Shown: piece after piece, positions 38,808 through 47,509 of the stretch
How positions within the stretch are numbered: position 1 is the stretch's first letter
Layout of the letters: the number at the start of each line of letters is the position of its first letter
Source: Gemmatimonadota bacterium
GTDB taxonomy: Bacteria; Gemmatimonadota; Gemmatimonadetes; Longimicrobiales; Gaopeijiaceae
Length of the DNA stretch: 64,000 nt
Assembly: GCA_030428885.1 (NCBI GenBank)
Contig: JAUIEJ010000005.1
Span: 248,001 to 312,000, forward strand
Reading direction: 5' to 3'
Notes under the pieces: model-generated
What the model saw: the letters and a program-made list of their open reading frames with translations, nothing else
What the model was told of the DNA's origin: nothing
Databases searched by the model: none
Translations under genes and position numbers: made by a program

Positions 38808-39992
38808 TCAGCCCGGGAGGCGCAACTCCACCCGGCGCCCCCGGCGCACGATGCCCAGCGTGGCAGTCCCGTCCCGCAGGGAGAGGGCCGCCCGCAACTG
38901 GTGGATCGTGGCCACGGCCCGCCCCCGGGCCTCGACGATGACGTCGCCGGGCACCAGGCCCGCCGCCCACGCCGGAGTCCCGTCGGCCACGTCGGTGACC
39001 AGGAGGCCGTCGGTGGCCTGGAAGTACGTGGCGAGGTCGCCCACGATGGGCGTGAACTCGGCTCCGGCGACCCGGTTCATCCCCGCCAGGTAGGGCGCCA
39101 GGGGCCGCACCGGCGTCGTGGTGCCGTCGTCCACCGGCCCCGCCACCACGATGGGGAAGGGGGGCGACTCGGGGCGGGGCGCCGTGGCCGAAGCCGGGGC
39201 GCGGACGGGGGGCGGGGCCACCCGGGCCACCACACGCAGGGAGTCGCCCTCGATGGACGGCCAGATCTCCACCCCCTCCGCGCCCTGCCGGTATGTCCAC
39301 GCCGTGAAGGAGCGGGGCGCCAAGGATTGGTCGTCGGACGACGCGATGATCCACTCGAAGACCCCGTCTCCCGTCTGGATCGTCAGGTGGCGCCGGCCCT
39401 CCTCCGAGGTCACCTCTACGGTGCGGATGGAATCGGCTTCGATGCGACGCAGTTCGACCCGGGGCGCCGACACCTCGGCCGACAGGGCGATCTGCACCGA
39501 GTCCAGGCGGGTCACGAAGACCTGCCGGGTGGCGTCCAGCGTTTCCTGGATCTGGCGCGGGGCCAGGACCTCCACCCCGGGGCGACGGGACGCCTCCACC
39601 GAAAACTCCAGCTCCCGGCCGGAGCGGAGCACGGTGAGGGAGACCGGGTCGCCGGGAAGAAGGCGTGCCGCCAGGCTCTGGAACCGCTCCATCTGAAGCG
39701 GGCGCCCGTTCAGGCCCACCACGATGTCGCCGGCCCGGAGTCCGGCGCGCCACGCCGGCCCGCCCTGGTAGACGTCGTCCACCCGGAGGTGGGTGGCGGT
39801 GGACTGTCCCGCCGCCATGTCGAAGGAGACGGTCACGGTGGACCGAATCCCGATCCAGCCGGCCCCGGGCTCCTCGGTGGTCTGGACCCGCACGGACCCC
39901 GCCCGCACGGTCTGGGCCGCCACGGACGGGGCCGCCAGTCCGGCGCCGAGGGTCAGGCCCGTGAGGGCCGCGAGGGTGAGGGAGTACCGCAT
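38808..39992 (-). CDS. Exported two-PDZ-domain protein of an ECF sigma operon
   Basis: A 394-residue periplasmic protein with a signal peptide ending SVAAQ (residue 27). A first PDZ domain (about 45-130) contains GWIGIRSTV and GLRAGDIVVGLNGRPLQ. A second near the C-terminus (about 315-385) contains GTPAWAAGLVPGDVIVEARGRAVA. Between them is a Val/Pro-rich region with no protease motif. It is not a DegP-type protease, since no serine protease domain is visible. It starts 12 bases after the anti-sigma gene, so it may recognise misfolded outer-membrane ends and regulate anti-sigma proteolysis. Confidence 0.85.
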   Translation of the reverse strand: MRYSLTLAALTGLTLGAGLAAPSVAAQTVRAGSVRVQTTEEPGAGWIGIRSTVTVSFDMAAGQSTATHLRVDDVYQGGPAWRAGLRAGDIVVGLNGRPLQMERFQSLAARLLPGDPVSLTVLRSGRELEFSVEASRRPGVEVLAPRQIQETLDATRQVFVTRLDSVQIALSAEVSAPRVELRRIEADSIRTVEVTSEEGRRHLTIQTGDGVFEWIIASSDDQSLAPRSFTAWTYRQGAEGVEIWPSIEGDSLRVVARVAPPPVRAPASATAPRPESPPFPIVVAGPVDDGTTTPVRPLAPYLAGMNRVAGAEFTPIVGDLATYFQATDGLLVTDVADGTPAWAAGLVPGDVIVEARGRAVATIHQLRAALSLRDGTATLGIVRRGRRVELRLPG

Positions 39993-40003
39993 GGGTCGAC
40001 CCG

Positions 40004-40687
40004 TCAGTACCAGTCCTGGGTCCGGCTCGCCTGGCGGAGCGCGGCGGCGCGGGCGACCTGGCGCTCGGCGCGGACGCTGGCCAGGAGGCCGTTCATGAAC
40101 GGATCGGCCGGGGCCTCCTGGACGGCGGCTTCACCGGCGGCCAGGAAGTACTCCAGGGCCGCGTATCGCCGCTGGGGATCCACCGACACCACGTCGCCCT
40201 CTTCGGCGTCCACCATCTGGCGATAGCGCACCAGACTGTCGTAGAAGACTCGTTCCGCCTGGCGCATGGCTTCGGCCGCCTCCTCCACCGAGGTGGGCTC
40301 CTGGGCCGCGAAGACCATGGGGCCGGCCCCGGACCGGCCCGGGACGGCCGTTCCGGTGGTGCTGTCGAAGGCGGCCCCCACGCCGGTTCCGGCGAGGAAG
40401 AGCAGGATCGCCGCGGCGCCCCGCATCCACCCGGGCGTCCGGGCCAGGGTGGACCGCAGGCCGCCCTCGTGGCGAACCAGCCCTTCGCTCACCAGCCGGG
40501 CCTCCAGCACGTCCCAATCGCCCCGGGGGGGACGAACGTCGGGAAGGCGGCCCAGGGCATCGACGGTGGCCTGAACCAGGGCCCATTCCTCGGCGCACTC
40601 GGGGCAGGCGTCCAGATGGGCGCTTTCTGCTTCGTCGGGGGCCTCGTCCACCAGACGGGCCAGCGTATCGGGGCTCAGATGCTCCAT
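40004..40687 (-). CDS. Zinc-binding anti-sigma factor
   Basis: A 227-residue membrane protein. The N-terminus has the zinc anti-sigma motif HxxxCxxC (AHLDACPECAEEW, about residues 23-35). A cytoplasmic helical region follows, then one membrane helix (AAAILLFLAGTGVGAAF, about 90-106) and a periplasmic part with VFAAQEPTSVEEAAEAMRQAERVFYDSL. It overlaps the sigma gene by 13 bases. The layout is that of ECF anti-sigma factors that sequester sigma and release it after proteolysis or zinc loss. The periplasmic region is unusually long and helical for this group. Confidence 0.85.
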   Translation of the reverse strand: MEHLSPDTLARLVDEAPDEAESAHLDACPECAEEWALVQATVDALGRLPDVRPPRGDWDVLEARLVSEGLVRHEGGLRSTLARTPGWMRGAAAILLFLAGTGVGAAFDSTTGTAVPGRSGAGPMVFAAQEPTSVEEAAEAMRQAERVFYDSLVRYRQMVDAEEGDVVSVDPQRRYAALEYFLAAGEAAVQEAPADPFMNGLLASVRAERQVARAAALRQASRTQDWY

Positions 40688-41244
40688 GCTTCCACTCCGT
40701 GTTCGGCGTCCTGCCGGCCGATGGGCCCGAGGAGCGACCGCATGCGCGCCCGGGCCTTGAACAACTGGGACTTGGAGGTGCCCGACGCCACGCCGAGCAC
40801 ATCTCCGATTTCTTCGTGGGTGTAGCCCTCCACGTCGTGGAGGATCAGGACCTGTCGCATGCCGTCGGGCAGGCGATCCAGGGCCTCCTCGAGGCGGGTC
40901 TGAAGCAGGGCGTCGCCCCGGGTCGGACCCACGGGCACGGTCTCGGGCATGGGCGCCTCGCGCTTGGCCCGGGTATCGGTGCGCCGCAGCGCCTGGAGGG
41001 CGGCGTTCACCGCGATGCGGTGGAGCCAGGTGGAGAACCGGGCGTCGCCGCGAAACGTCGGCAACGCGCGGATCGCCCGGATCCACGCCTCCTGGGCGTA
41101 GTCCTGGGCCAGATCGTCATCCCCCGCGATGCGTCGAACGACGGCGTACACCCGGGGTGCGTAGCGCTCGTACAGCGCACGCACCGCCCGGGCATCTCCG
41201 TCGCCGGCGCGGCGGATCAACTGGGCTTCGCTCAAGGGCCTCAT
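40675..41244 (-). CDS. ECF-type RNA polymerase sigma factor
   Basis: A 189-residue sigma factor. Region 2 is RYAPRVYAVVRRIAGDDDLAQDYAQEAWIRAIRALPTFRG (about 27-66) and region 4 contains LDRLPDGMRQVLILHDVEGYTHEEIGDVLGVASGTSKSQLFKARARMRSLL. Both halves are complete. The overlapping zinc anti-sigma and the PDZ protein that follow make it a cell-surface signalling type. The upstream region has a short repeat GTGA/TCAC near 41274 but no clear autoregulatory promoter. It is unrelated in sequence detail to the ECF factor at 33880. Confidence 0.93.
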   Translation of the reverse strand: MRPLSEAQLIRRAGDGDARAVRALYERYAPRVYAVVRRIAGDDDLAQDYAQEAWIRAIRALPTFRGDARFSTWLHRIAVNAALQALRRTDTRAKREAPMPETVPVGPTRGDALLQTRLEEALDRLPDGMRQVLILHDVEGYTHEEIGDVLGVASGTSKSQLFKARARMRSLLGPIGRQDAEHGVEAWSI

Positions 41245-41392
41245 CCCGACATCGGTTCCGATCGTGAACTCTCACGGTATGGGACGCGACGAGGTGCGTC
41301 GAGGGTTGCCCCGGACGCGACCTTGCCCGGCGCCCCCCGTCCCGCGACACTCCCGCGCCGATTCCCTCGAACCCTCATCCCCGGTCTGTACC

Positions 41393-42574
41393 ATGGCCGA
41401 ATTCATGCCCGGCGCCACCCATCTCGAGTGCACCGCCACCGGCGAACGATTCGACAGCGAGCGCCTCCAGGGGCTGTCTCCCGCCGGCAAGCCCCTCTTC
41501 GCCCGGTACGACCTGGCGGCGATTCGGGAGACGTTCACCCCCGCTGCCCTCCGGGGACGGCGACCCGATCTCTGGCGATACGCCGAGGTGCTCCCGGTGC
41601 GGGATCCGTCGGCGCGCGTGTGCCTGGGCGAAGGGTTCACGCCGTTGCTCGACGCTCCCCGACTGGCTCGCCGGCTGGGGACGGGGCGGGTGTGGGTCAA
41701 GGACGAGGGGCAGAATCCCACGGGCAGCTTCAAGGCCCGGGGGCTGGGCCTGGCCGTGTCCCGGGCGAAGGAGCTGGGTGCGGAGGCCGTGGCCCTCCCC
41801 TCGGCGGGCAACGCCGGATCGGCCGCCGCGGCCTACGGGGCGGCGGCGGGACTCCCGGTCCACGTGGTGGTGCCCCAGGACACGCCCCGGCCCATCGTGG
41901 AGGAGATCCGGGCCCTGGGCGCCGACCTCCAACTCCTGGACGGCCTCATCACCGACTGCGGTCGGGTCGTGAAACAGGGCGTCGAAGAGAAGGGGTGGTT
42001 CGATCTCTCCACCTTGAAGGAGCCGTATCGGGTGGAGGGAAAGAAGACCATGGGCTACGAATTGTTCGAGCAGCTCGGTGGCCGCCTGCCCGACGTGATC
42101 CTCTATCCCACCGGGGGCGGCACCGGTCTCATCGGCATGTGGAAGGCTTTCGACGAGATGGAGGCCCTGGGGTGGATCGGATCGGAGCGCCCGCGCATGG
42201 TGACCGTCCAGGCCGCCGGCTGCGCCCCCATGGTCCGGGCCTTCGAGGAAGGCGCCGCCTCGGCCGAGGCGTGGCAGAACGCGGCCACGTACGCATCGGG
42301 CCTCCGGGTGCCGGGCGCCGTGGGGGACTTCCTGATCCTCCAGGCCCTCCGGGAGAGCGGGGGAACGGCCGTGGCGGTGCCCGACCACGAGATGGCCACG
42401 TGGGTGCACCGCATGGGCGCCGACACCGGGGTGTTCGCCGCGCCGGAAGGGGGGGCGGTGGCCGCCGCAGCGGCCAAGCTCCGGGCCTCGGGGTTCCTGG
42501 CCGACGACGACGAGGTGGTGCTGTTCAACACCGGCAGCGGACTCAAGTACGTGGGCATGGAGCCGGTGGACTGA
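41393..42574 (+). CDS. thrC: Threonine synthase
   Basis: PLP-dependent enzyme converting O-phosphohomoserine to threonine. The product has 393 residues, the length of the short class. The PLP lysine is K114 in NPTGSFKARG. The phosphate-binding loop reads LPSAGNAGSAAAAYG, and LYPTGGGTGLIG gives the second glycine loop. The N-terminal region contains CTATGERFD, a remnant of the zinc-ribbon-like start seen in some threonine synthases, with a single Cys here. ATG 41393 is preferred; ATG 41405 is possible. No other threonine gene is next to it. Confidence 0.92.
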   Translation: MAEFMPGATHLECTATGERFDSERLQGLSPAGKPLFARYDLAAIRETFTPAALRGRRPDLWRYAEVLPVRDPSARVCLGEGFTPLLDAPRLARRLGTGRVWVKDEGQNPTGSFKARGLGLAVSRAKELGAEAVALPSAGNAGSAAAAYGAAAGLPVHVVVPQDTPRPIVEEIRALGADLQLLDGLITDCGRVVKQGVEEKGWFDLSTLKEPYRVEGKKTMGYELFEQLGGRLPDVILYPTGGGTGLIGMWKAFDEMEALGWIGSERPRMVTVQAAGCAPMVRAFEEGAASAEAWQNAATYASGLRVPGAVGDFLILQALRESGGTAVAVPDHEMATWVHRMGADTGVFAAPEGGAVAAAAAKLRASGFLADDDEVVLFNTGSGLKYVGMEPVD

Positions 42575-42586
42575 GCCACTGCGGTG

Positions 42587-43081
42587 CTAGCGGTTCCTCC
42601 ATCGGTACGACAGACCCGGGAGGGGAATCAGCCGGCGGTTCATGGGGGTGTTGTCCTCCGGGTCGGACCGGCGGATCCACAGTCCCTGGTTGACGTTGAT
42701 GTCGAAGACCAGGGAGTGGCCGTCGCCGCCTCCGAATCGCCAGTCCACACCGATGGGGGCGCGGAGCACGAGGACGGTGGAGGCCCGCTCCTCGGGGGGA
42801 AACGCCAGTACGCCCCAGACGCCCAGGCCCACGGTGGGTCGGGCGTCGGCCACGCCCAGGTAGTGACGGCGCACCAGAGACACCGACAGATCCCGGAACG
42901 ACCAGGTCCCCACGTTGAGTTCGGTGCTGCCGTGACCGTCCACGTACTCCACCACGACGCCCACCGTGGAGATGCCGCCTACCGAGATGCCCACACGGGC
43001 CGTCTCGCGGCGCTGGGCCTCCAGAGGGAGACCGAAAAGCACGAAGAGGGCCGGAACGGCCCGAAGCAGAGGGCGGATCAC
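42587..43081 (-). CDS. Small exported beta-rich protein of unknown function
   Basis: A 164-residue protein starting at GTG 43081. The signal peptide runs to about residue 23 (PLEAQ). The rest consists of alternating strands (VGISVGGISTVGVVVEYVDG, SFRDLSVSLVRRHYLG, VLRAPIGVDWRFG) ending with YRW, the pattern of an eight-strand outer-membrane barrel. I do not recognise a specific family. Promoter box TATACT lies six bases upstream of the start, so the mRNA may be leaderless. It is convergent with thrC and divergent from the glycosidase gene at 43175. Confidence 0.6.
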   Translation of the reverse strand: MIRPLLRAVPALFVLFGLPLEAQRRETARVGISVGGISTVGVVVEYVDGHGSTELNVGTWSFRDLSVSLVRRHYLGVADARPTVGLGVWGVLAFPPEERASTVLVLRAPIGVDWRFGGGDGHSLVFDINVNQGLWIRRSDPEDNTPMNRRLIPLPGLSYRWRNR

Positions 43082-43087
43082 GTGGCG

Positions 43088-43093
43088 AGTATA
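43088..43093 (-). promoter_or_regulatory. TATACT -10 box six bases before GTG 43081
   Basis: On the minus strand TATACT is followed by six bases (CGCCAC) and then GTG, so transcription would start at or next to the first codon base. No ribosome-binding sequence is present. Confidence 0.5.
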
Positions 43094-43162
43094 GCCCGAG
43101 GCCGCACCACCGTCACCGGGGGCGGGCCTTCCGCGCCCATTCCGGTGGGAACGACGGCGTGC

Positions 43163-43168
43163 TACCCT
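43163..43168 (+). promoter_or_regulatory. TACCCT -10 box six bases before ATG 43175
   Basis: TACCCT is followed by GTAGCC and then ATG 43175. The divergent gene on the other strand has the same spacing, so both members of this pair look leaderless. Confidence 0.4.
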
Positions 43169-43174
43169 GTAGCC

Positions 43175-44095
43175 ATGTCTCCCTGGATCCGCCGCGCCGC
43201 CCCCCTGTTCCTCGCCTGTGCGCCGCTGGCGACCTCGGCGTGCGGCGATGGGAGCCCGGGGTCCGACGGCGGCGGGGCCGTGCCCGATTCGGTCGTGGCG
43301 ATCCTGGCCCCCGACACCCTGCGCTCCGCGGAGGTGGCCTCCGGGGTCTGGTACCACTACCTCTGGTCCGCCAAGGGGCCCTTCGCCATCCACCTCGCCG
43401 AGGTGGATCTCTCTCGCTGCGCCCTGGACCTCGACGTCGCGGCGGCCCGGGTCGAACCCGGGGCCCCGGGCGGTCACGAGGTGGTGTCGGCCATGGCGGC
43501 CCGTCACGGGCGCTCCGCCCTCGTGGCGGTCAACGGCGATTTCTTCACTCCCGAGGGACTCCCTCTGGGCCCCGAAGTCCGTGAGGGTGAGCCGGTGCGG
43601 GGCCGCTCCCGTCCGGCGCTGGCGTGGCGAGCCGGAGGCGAGGTCTGGATCGGCACCTCCGGCGTGGACGGAGGGACGGTGGACGGGCCCGGGTGGTCCA
43701 CGACGGCCGCCGGGCCCGAGGTGGACGTCATCGGCGGCTTTCCCGAACTGCTGGATGGGGGACGTCGGGTGGGCGACCTGGGGGTGGAGTCCAATCCCTC
43801 TTTCGCCGCCTCCCGCCACCCCCGGACCGCCGTGGGCGTCGACCCCGAAGGCCGGCGCCTCTGGATCGTGGTGGTGGACGGGCGTCAGGGGGCCTATTCC
43901 ACGGGCATGTCCCTTCCCGAGCTGGCCGAACTCTTCGAGGGCCTCGGGGTGCGGGAGGCGCTGAACCTCGATGGGGGCGGATCGTCGGTCATGGTCGTGG
44001 ACGGGCGGGTCGTGAGTCGACCCAGCGACGAGACGGGGGAACGGGCGGTGGTGAACGCCCTCCTCCTGGTCCGGGACGACGCCTTCTGCCGGTGA
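43175..44095 (+). CDS. Phosphodiester glycosidase family (NAGPA) lipoprotein
   Basis: A 306-residue exported protein. The lipobox-like TSAC lies at about 20-23, so it is probably a lipoprotein. The NAGPA domain (about 65-305) shows ALVAVNGDFFTPEGLPLG, HPRTAVGVDPEGRRLWIVVVDGRQ and the conserved EALNLDGGGSSVMVVDG near 270. The family cleaves phosphodiester-linked GlcNAc in lysosomal uncovering enzyme and acts on cell-wall or polysaccharide phosphodiesters in bacteria. ATG 43175 lies at the end of the divergent promoter region. The downstream TonB receptor gene is convergent. Confidence 0.9.
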   Translation: MSPWIRRAAPLFLACAPLATSACGDGSPGSDGGGAVPDSVVAILAPDTLRSAEVASGVWYHYLWSAKGPFAIHLAEVDLSRCALDLDVAAARVEPGAPGGHEVVSAMAARHGRSALVAVNGDFFTPEGLPLGPEVREGEPVRGRSRPALAWRAGGEVWIGTSGVDGGTVDGPGWSTTAAGPEVDVIGGFPELLDGGRRVGDLGVESNPSFAASRHPRTAVGVDPEGRRLWIVVVDGRQGAYSTGMSLPELAELFEGLGVREALNLDGGGSSVMVVDGRVVSRPSDETGERAVVNALLLVRDDAFCR

Positions 44096-44096
44096 C

Positions 44097-44125
44097 CCGC
44101 CGGACCCGCCGTCAGCGTCCGGCGG
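44097..44125. terminator. Inverted repeat at convergent gene ends
   Basis: CCGCCGGAC and GTCCGGCGG pair around 11 bases, spanning the end of the TonB receptor coding region and starting two bases after the glycosidase stop. There is no T-run on either side, so its terminator role is only suggested by place. Confidence 0.35.
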
Positions 44126-46205
44126 CCGGCTCGAATCCGATGCGGAGTCCCACGCTCAGGGTACGGCCCGGGGCCGGCTCGTAGTACCGACCGCCGAAGG
44201 CGTTCACCGTCACCGATCCCACGTAGTCTTCGTCGAAGATGTTGCCCACTTCGACCCACGGCTGGAGAGTGGCCGACCCGGCGCGCACCGGGTCGAGGCC
44301 GAGTCGCAGGTCGGCCCGGAACCACGAGGGCGCCTCGGCGGTGCCCGCGTCGTCCACGGGCACGGCGTCGGTCCAGGTCAGGTCCACCACGGTGGCCACC
44401 CCGCGCCGTTGGGCGGTGAGCCGGGTCTCGAACCGCGCCGGGGCGCGCCCGGGAATCCGGTTGCCGTCCACCGCCTCGCCCAGCCCCGATTCGAACCGGG
44501 CGTCGACCCGGGTGAGGGCGGAGCGGAAGCCCACCCCCGACGCCACCTCGCCCCGCACGGCCACCTCCACGCCCCGGTGGGTCGACTCCCCGGCGTTGCG
44601 GAAGTAGGTGCGGCCGGGGTCCGACGGGACCTCGAAGGGCACGAGTTCATCGGTGAGGGCCGTCCGGAAGGCCACCACCTCCCATCCCAGGCGGGGTCCC
44701 GCGGAGCCCCGGATCCCGGCCTCGGCGGTCCACCCTCGGGTCGGCTCCAGATCGGGGTTGAACCCTCCGGCGCCATCGGGGCGGTTGGCCAACTCGGTGG
44801 TGGTGGGCGTGTCCAGGAACGAGGCCACCGAGGCGAAAATCGCCACCGGGCCCGCCGGCGCCACCACGCCGAGGGACGGACTGAGGGCGTCGAGGGTCCG
44901 GCTCCCCGAGTCGTCGGGGTCTCCCGCCGCGACGAAGTCGTCGTCGGCCTCGAAGCGGGCCGCGTCCCACCGCAGGGCGCCCTCGACGTCGACGCCCCCC
45001 AGGGCGATTCCGGCCCGAACGAAGAGGCCGAGATTGCGCACCGTCTCGGTCTGATCCAGGGTCAGGGCGCCGTCCCGCCCGTCGTCGTTCTCGAAGTTGC
45101 GGCGATCATCGGATTGGAACTCCCACTCCACGCCGCCGCCCCAGCGAATCCCGCCGGCGGTCTCGTCGGCCACGGTCAGACGGGCGCCTCCCGACGCGCG
45201 ATCCACGTCCACAACGGTGCCGGGAATGGGGTTGCGGAGTTCCCGCGCCACCCCCCACACGGCCAGGTCGGTGTCCAGTCCCCGGGCCGGGCCCCGCCAC
45301 GAGACCCCCACCTGGCCCTGCCGCACGGTCTTGCCCGTGTGCTGCCGGACGTTGTTGCCCCACGCCGATCGGTCGGGGTCGCCCAGGGAATCGGCGGGGA
45401 GGGAGCCGGGATTCTCCGCGTCCAGGTCCAGTCCCACGGCCGACACCCTCAGGTCACCCGAGCCCAACAGGCGGCCGTAGCGGGCCGTGAGGACCGTCCG
45501 CTCCGCCGCGCCGTAGGTGCCCCCGGCCAGGGGGTCGGTGCGGAAGCCGTCCCAGCGCAGGTGGGTCACCGCCAGGCTCGTGGACGGATCTCCGGGGCCC
45601 CCCCCGCCGTCGGACGCGGTGGCGGTGAGTTCCCGTCGGCCCAGCTCGCCCACCGAGGCCCGGGCGTCGAGGCGACGACCCGCTGCCGGGCGACGGGTTT
45701 CCATGAGGAGGACCCCACCGGCGCCGTTGCCCCACCAGGCCGACCCCGGTCCCCGGAGCAGTTCCACGCGGCCCAGGGCCGCCGGGTCCACGTGGTCCAG
45801 GGTCGTCTGGCCGTCGGGCAGCGTCGCGGGCACTCCGTCGAGCACGGCCCGGAGCCCCCGGACGCCGAACTGGGCGCGGGCTCCGAACCCCCGCACCGAC
45901 AGCCGCTCGCCCACGGCGAAGTTGTGGCGGTTCTGGATCTCCAGCCCGGGGAGGGCCCGGAGAGCGTCGCTCAGGAACGCCCCGCCCGCCGGAAGGGGAA
46001 GGGCGTCGACCTCCAGGCCCGCCACGGCGAAGGGGGTGCGGAGACCCGCCAGGGGCGTCCGGAGCACCTCCACGGTGAGGGGTGGAATCTGCACCACGTC
46101 GGTGGTGTCGGCGGGGTCCTGGGCCCGGAGGGGCGCACCCAGGGCCAGGGCCCCCGCCATGGCCGCCAGGGCGCCCCGATGGGCCGGGCGTCGAAGGGCG
46201 TTCAT
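44112..46205 (-). CDS. TonB-dependent outer-membrane receptor
   Basis: A 697-residue siderophore- or vitamin-type receptor. The signal peptide ends PLRAQ (residue 29). A TonB-box-like VEVLRTPLAGLRTPFAV follows. The plug domain contains LRALPGLEIQNRHNFAVGERLSVRGFGARAQFGVRGLRAVLDGVP and VELLRGPGSAWWGNGAGGVLLMETRR. The barrel ends in RIGF before a short tail. The start ATG 46205 lies in an ATGA overlap with the DUF1028 gene upstream. The open frame upstream to 47240 is not coding. The ligand is unknown; no iron or cobalamin genes flank it. Confidence 0.92.
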   Translation of the reverse strand: MNALRRPAHRGALAAMAGALALGAPLRAQDPADTTDVVQIPPLTVEVLRTPLAGLRTPFAVAGLEVDALPLPAGGAFLSDALRALPGLEIQNRHNFAVGERLSVRGFGARAQFGVRGLRAVLDGVPATLPDGQTTLDHVDPAALGRVELLRGPGSAWWGNGAGGVLLMETRRPAAGRRLDARASVGELGRRELTATASDGGGGPGDPSTSLAVTHLRWDGFRTDPLAGGTYGAAERTVLTARYGRLLGSGDLRVSAVGLDLDAENPGSLPADSLGDPDRSAWGNNVRQHTGKTVRQGQVGVSWRGPARGLDTDLAVWGVARELRNPIPGTVVDVDRASGGARLTVADETAGGIRWGGGVEWEFQSDDRRNFENDDGRDGALTLDQTETVRNLGLFVRAGIALGGVDVEGALRWDAARFEADDDFVAAGDPDDSGSRTLDALSPSLGVVAPAGPVAIFASVASFLDTPTTTELANRPDGAGGFNPDLEPTRGWTAEAGIRGSAGPRLGWEVVAFRTALTDELVPFEVPSDPGRTYFRNAGESTHRGVEVAVRGEVASGVGFRSALTRVDARFESGLGEAVDGNRIPGRAPARFETRLTAQRRGVATVVDLTWTDAVPVDDAGTAEAPSWFRADLRLGLDPVRAGSATLQPWVEVGNIFDEDYVGSVTVNAFGGRYYEPAPGRTLSVGLRIGFEPAAGR

Positions 46206-47302
46206 CGGCGGATCCGGGTCAGGGATCGCAACTCCAGTCGGACCTCCACGGCCTTGCCGGCGTCGCCCAGGGCCGTCCAGAGCGCCTCCACGGTCTCGGC
46301 GTCCACGAGCCCCGACGGTGAGCCCTCCGACGGGGTGGAGAGGCCGCGGCTTCGCCGGAAGGCGTCCACGGCTTCGGCGACGTCGTCGTCGAAGTCCCGG
46401 AGGGCCCGGTCCCGGGGCAGCTCGTCCGGATCGGGGCGGTAGAGCCCCAGGGCGTGGAGCATGATCTTGAGCTGGGCCACGTCGTTGCCGGAGAACCGCT
46501 CCAAGGTGCGGTGGCCCAGGGTGCCCGACACCGTATCGTGGATCCGGCGCAGCTCGGCCACGGGGGTGGGGTGCTCGCACACGTGGATGAAGACGGTCTC
46601 GCCGTCGGACCGTTGGGCCATGCCCTCCCGGGGATCGGCCACCCGCACCGCAGCCGACTGGATGCGGCCCTTCCGGGCATCGCCTCCGGCCGCCTGCCCG
46701 GCTTCCAGCGCCGACACCAGTCGGTCGGCCAGATGACGACCCGTGCCCCGGGTCGCCTCGAAGTCCTCCGCCACGGCGTCCACCACCCCGGGGCCTTCCA
46801 GCAGGTTGCCCTGCACCGCGTAGTCGGGCCCGGCGCGCTGGCCGGCCCAGGGGTTGGTGGCGGCACCGGTGTGCTGGGCCACGCCCCCGTCCACCGTGGC
46901 CACGCCGATCTGGCGCCGGTCGCCGGCGGCATCCGAGGCGAGGGCGGCCTCCAGGGCGTCCGTCGCCGAGGCTCCCGCCGCGACCCGATCCAGGATCTCC
47001 GCGCCGTACTCGGTGCGCGTGGAGGCCTGGGTGGCCACCGCCCCCACGCCGGCCCGCACCCAGGGCACGCCGTTGCCCACGCAGGCGTTGCGGGTGGTCA
47101 CCGCCACGCCGGCCTCTCCCGTGTCGGGGTCCACGGCCACGATGGAGAAGGTGTGGAACACCAGTTCGGCGTCCCGCCAGCCTTCGGGAACCTGCCCTCG
47201 GATCGGCGAGGGGAGCATCGTCGGAACGGCCAGCCCCCACGCCACGGCGAGGGTCGGGATCCAGGGGCTGCCGAATGCGAACGAACCTGAGGTGCGGATC
47301 AT
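46202..47302 (-). CDS. Exported DUF1028 Ntn-hydrolase-like protein with a peptidoglycan-binding-like domain
   Basis: A 366-residue protein with a signal peptide or anchor at 13-36. The DUF1028 domain starts HTFSIVAVDPDTGEAGVAVTTRN at about residue 50; in this family the Thr of TFSIV is thought to be the N-terminal nucleophile exposed by processing. Further matches are GVGAVATQAS and AVQGNLLEGPGVVDAVAEDFEA. The last 75 residues (VAQLKIMLHALGLY and VAEAVDAFRRSRGL) resemble a peptidoglycan-binding helix triplet. The ATGA overlap with a TonB receptor is unusual for DUF1028 and suggests hydrolysis of a small peptide or amide at the envelope. Confidence 0.85.
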   Translation of the reverse strand: MIRTSGSFAFGSPWIPTLAVAWGLAVPTMLPSPIRGQVPEGWRDAELVFHTFSIVAVDPDTGEAGVAVTTRNACVGNGVPWVRAGVGAVATQASTRTEYGAEILDRVAAGASATDALEAALASDAAGDRRQIGVATVDGGVAQHTGAATNPWAGQRAGPDYAVQGNLLEGPGVVDAVAEDFEATRGTGRHLADRLVSALEAGQAAGGDARKGRIQSAAVRVADPREGMAQRSDGETVFIHVCEHPTPVAELRRIHDTVSGTLGHRTLERFSGNDVAQLKIMLHALGLYRPDPDELPRDRALRDFDDDVAEAVDAFRRSRGLSTPSEGSPSGLVDAETVEALWTALGDAGKAVEVRLELRSLTRIRR

Positions 47303-47509
47303 CGAGGCCGGGGGAATGGGGGGATCGGGACCAATGTACGGGGGCAGGGCGCGCACATCACCTGTTCCGCCGGGGGGGCGCCAGGGCACCTCGTCCGACG
47401 GCGTCGACCGCGGGCGGAGGTGACGCGCGGGGTCCGACGCTGCATCATGGCTGCGGGAACCGTCTACCCCCGACCTCCGCCCGCGTCCCACCGCGAACGA
47501 TCCGCGCCC

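Noticed and set aside
41245-41392. GGAAC ECF -35 element upstream of the second sigma gene
   Set aside because: The GGAAC lies too close to the start codon (about 13 bases) to serve as a -35 for that gene and no matching -10 is seen.
46206-47240. N-terminal extension of the TonB receptor frame
   Set aside because: Low-complexity Arg/Gly/Pro sequence; it overlaps the real DUF1028 gene in another frame, and the receptor's signal peptide begins at 46205.
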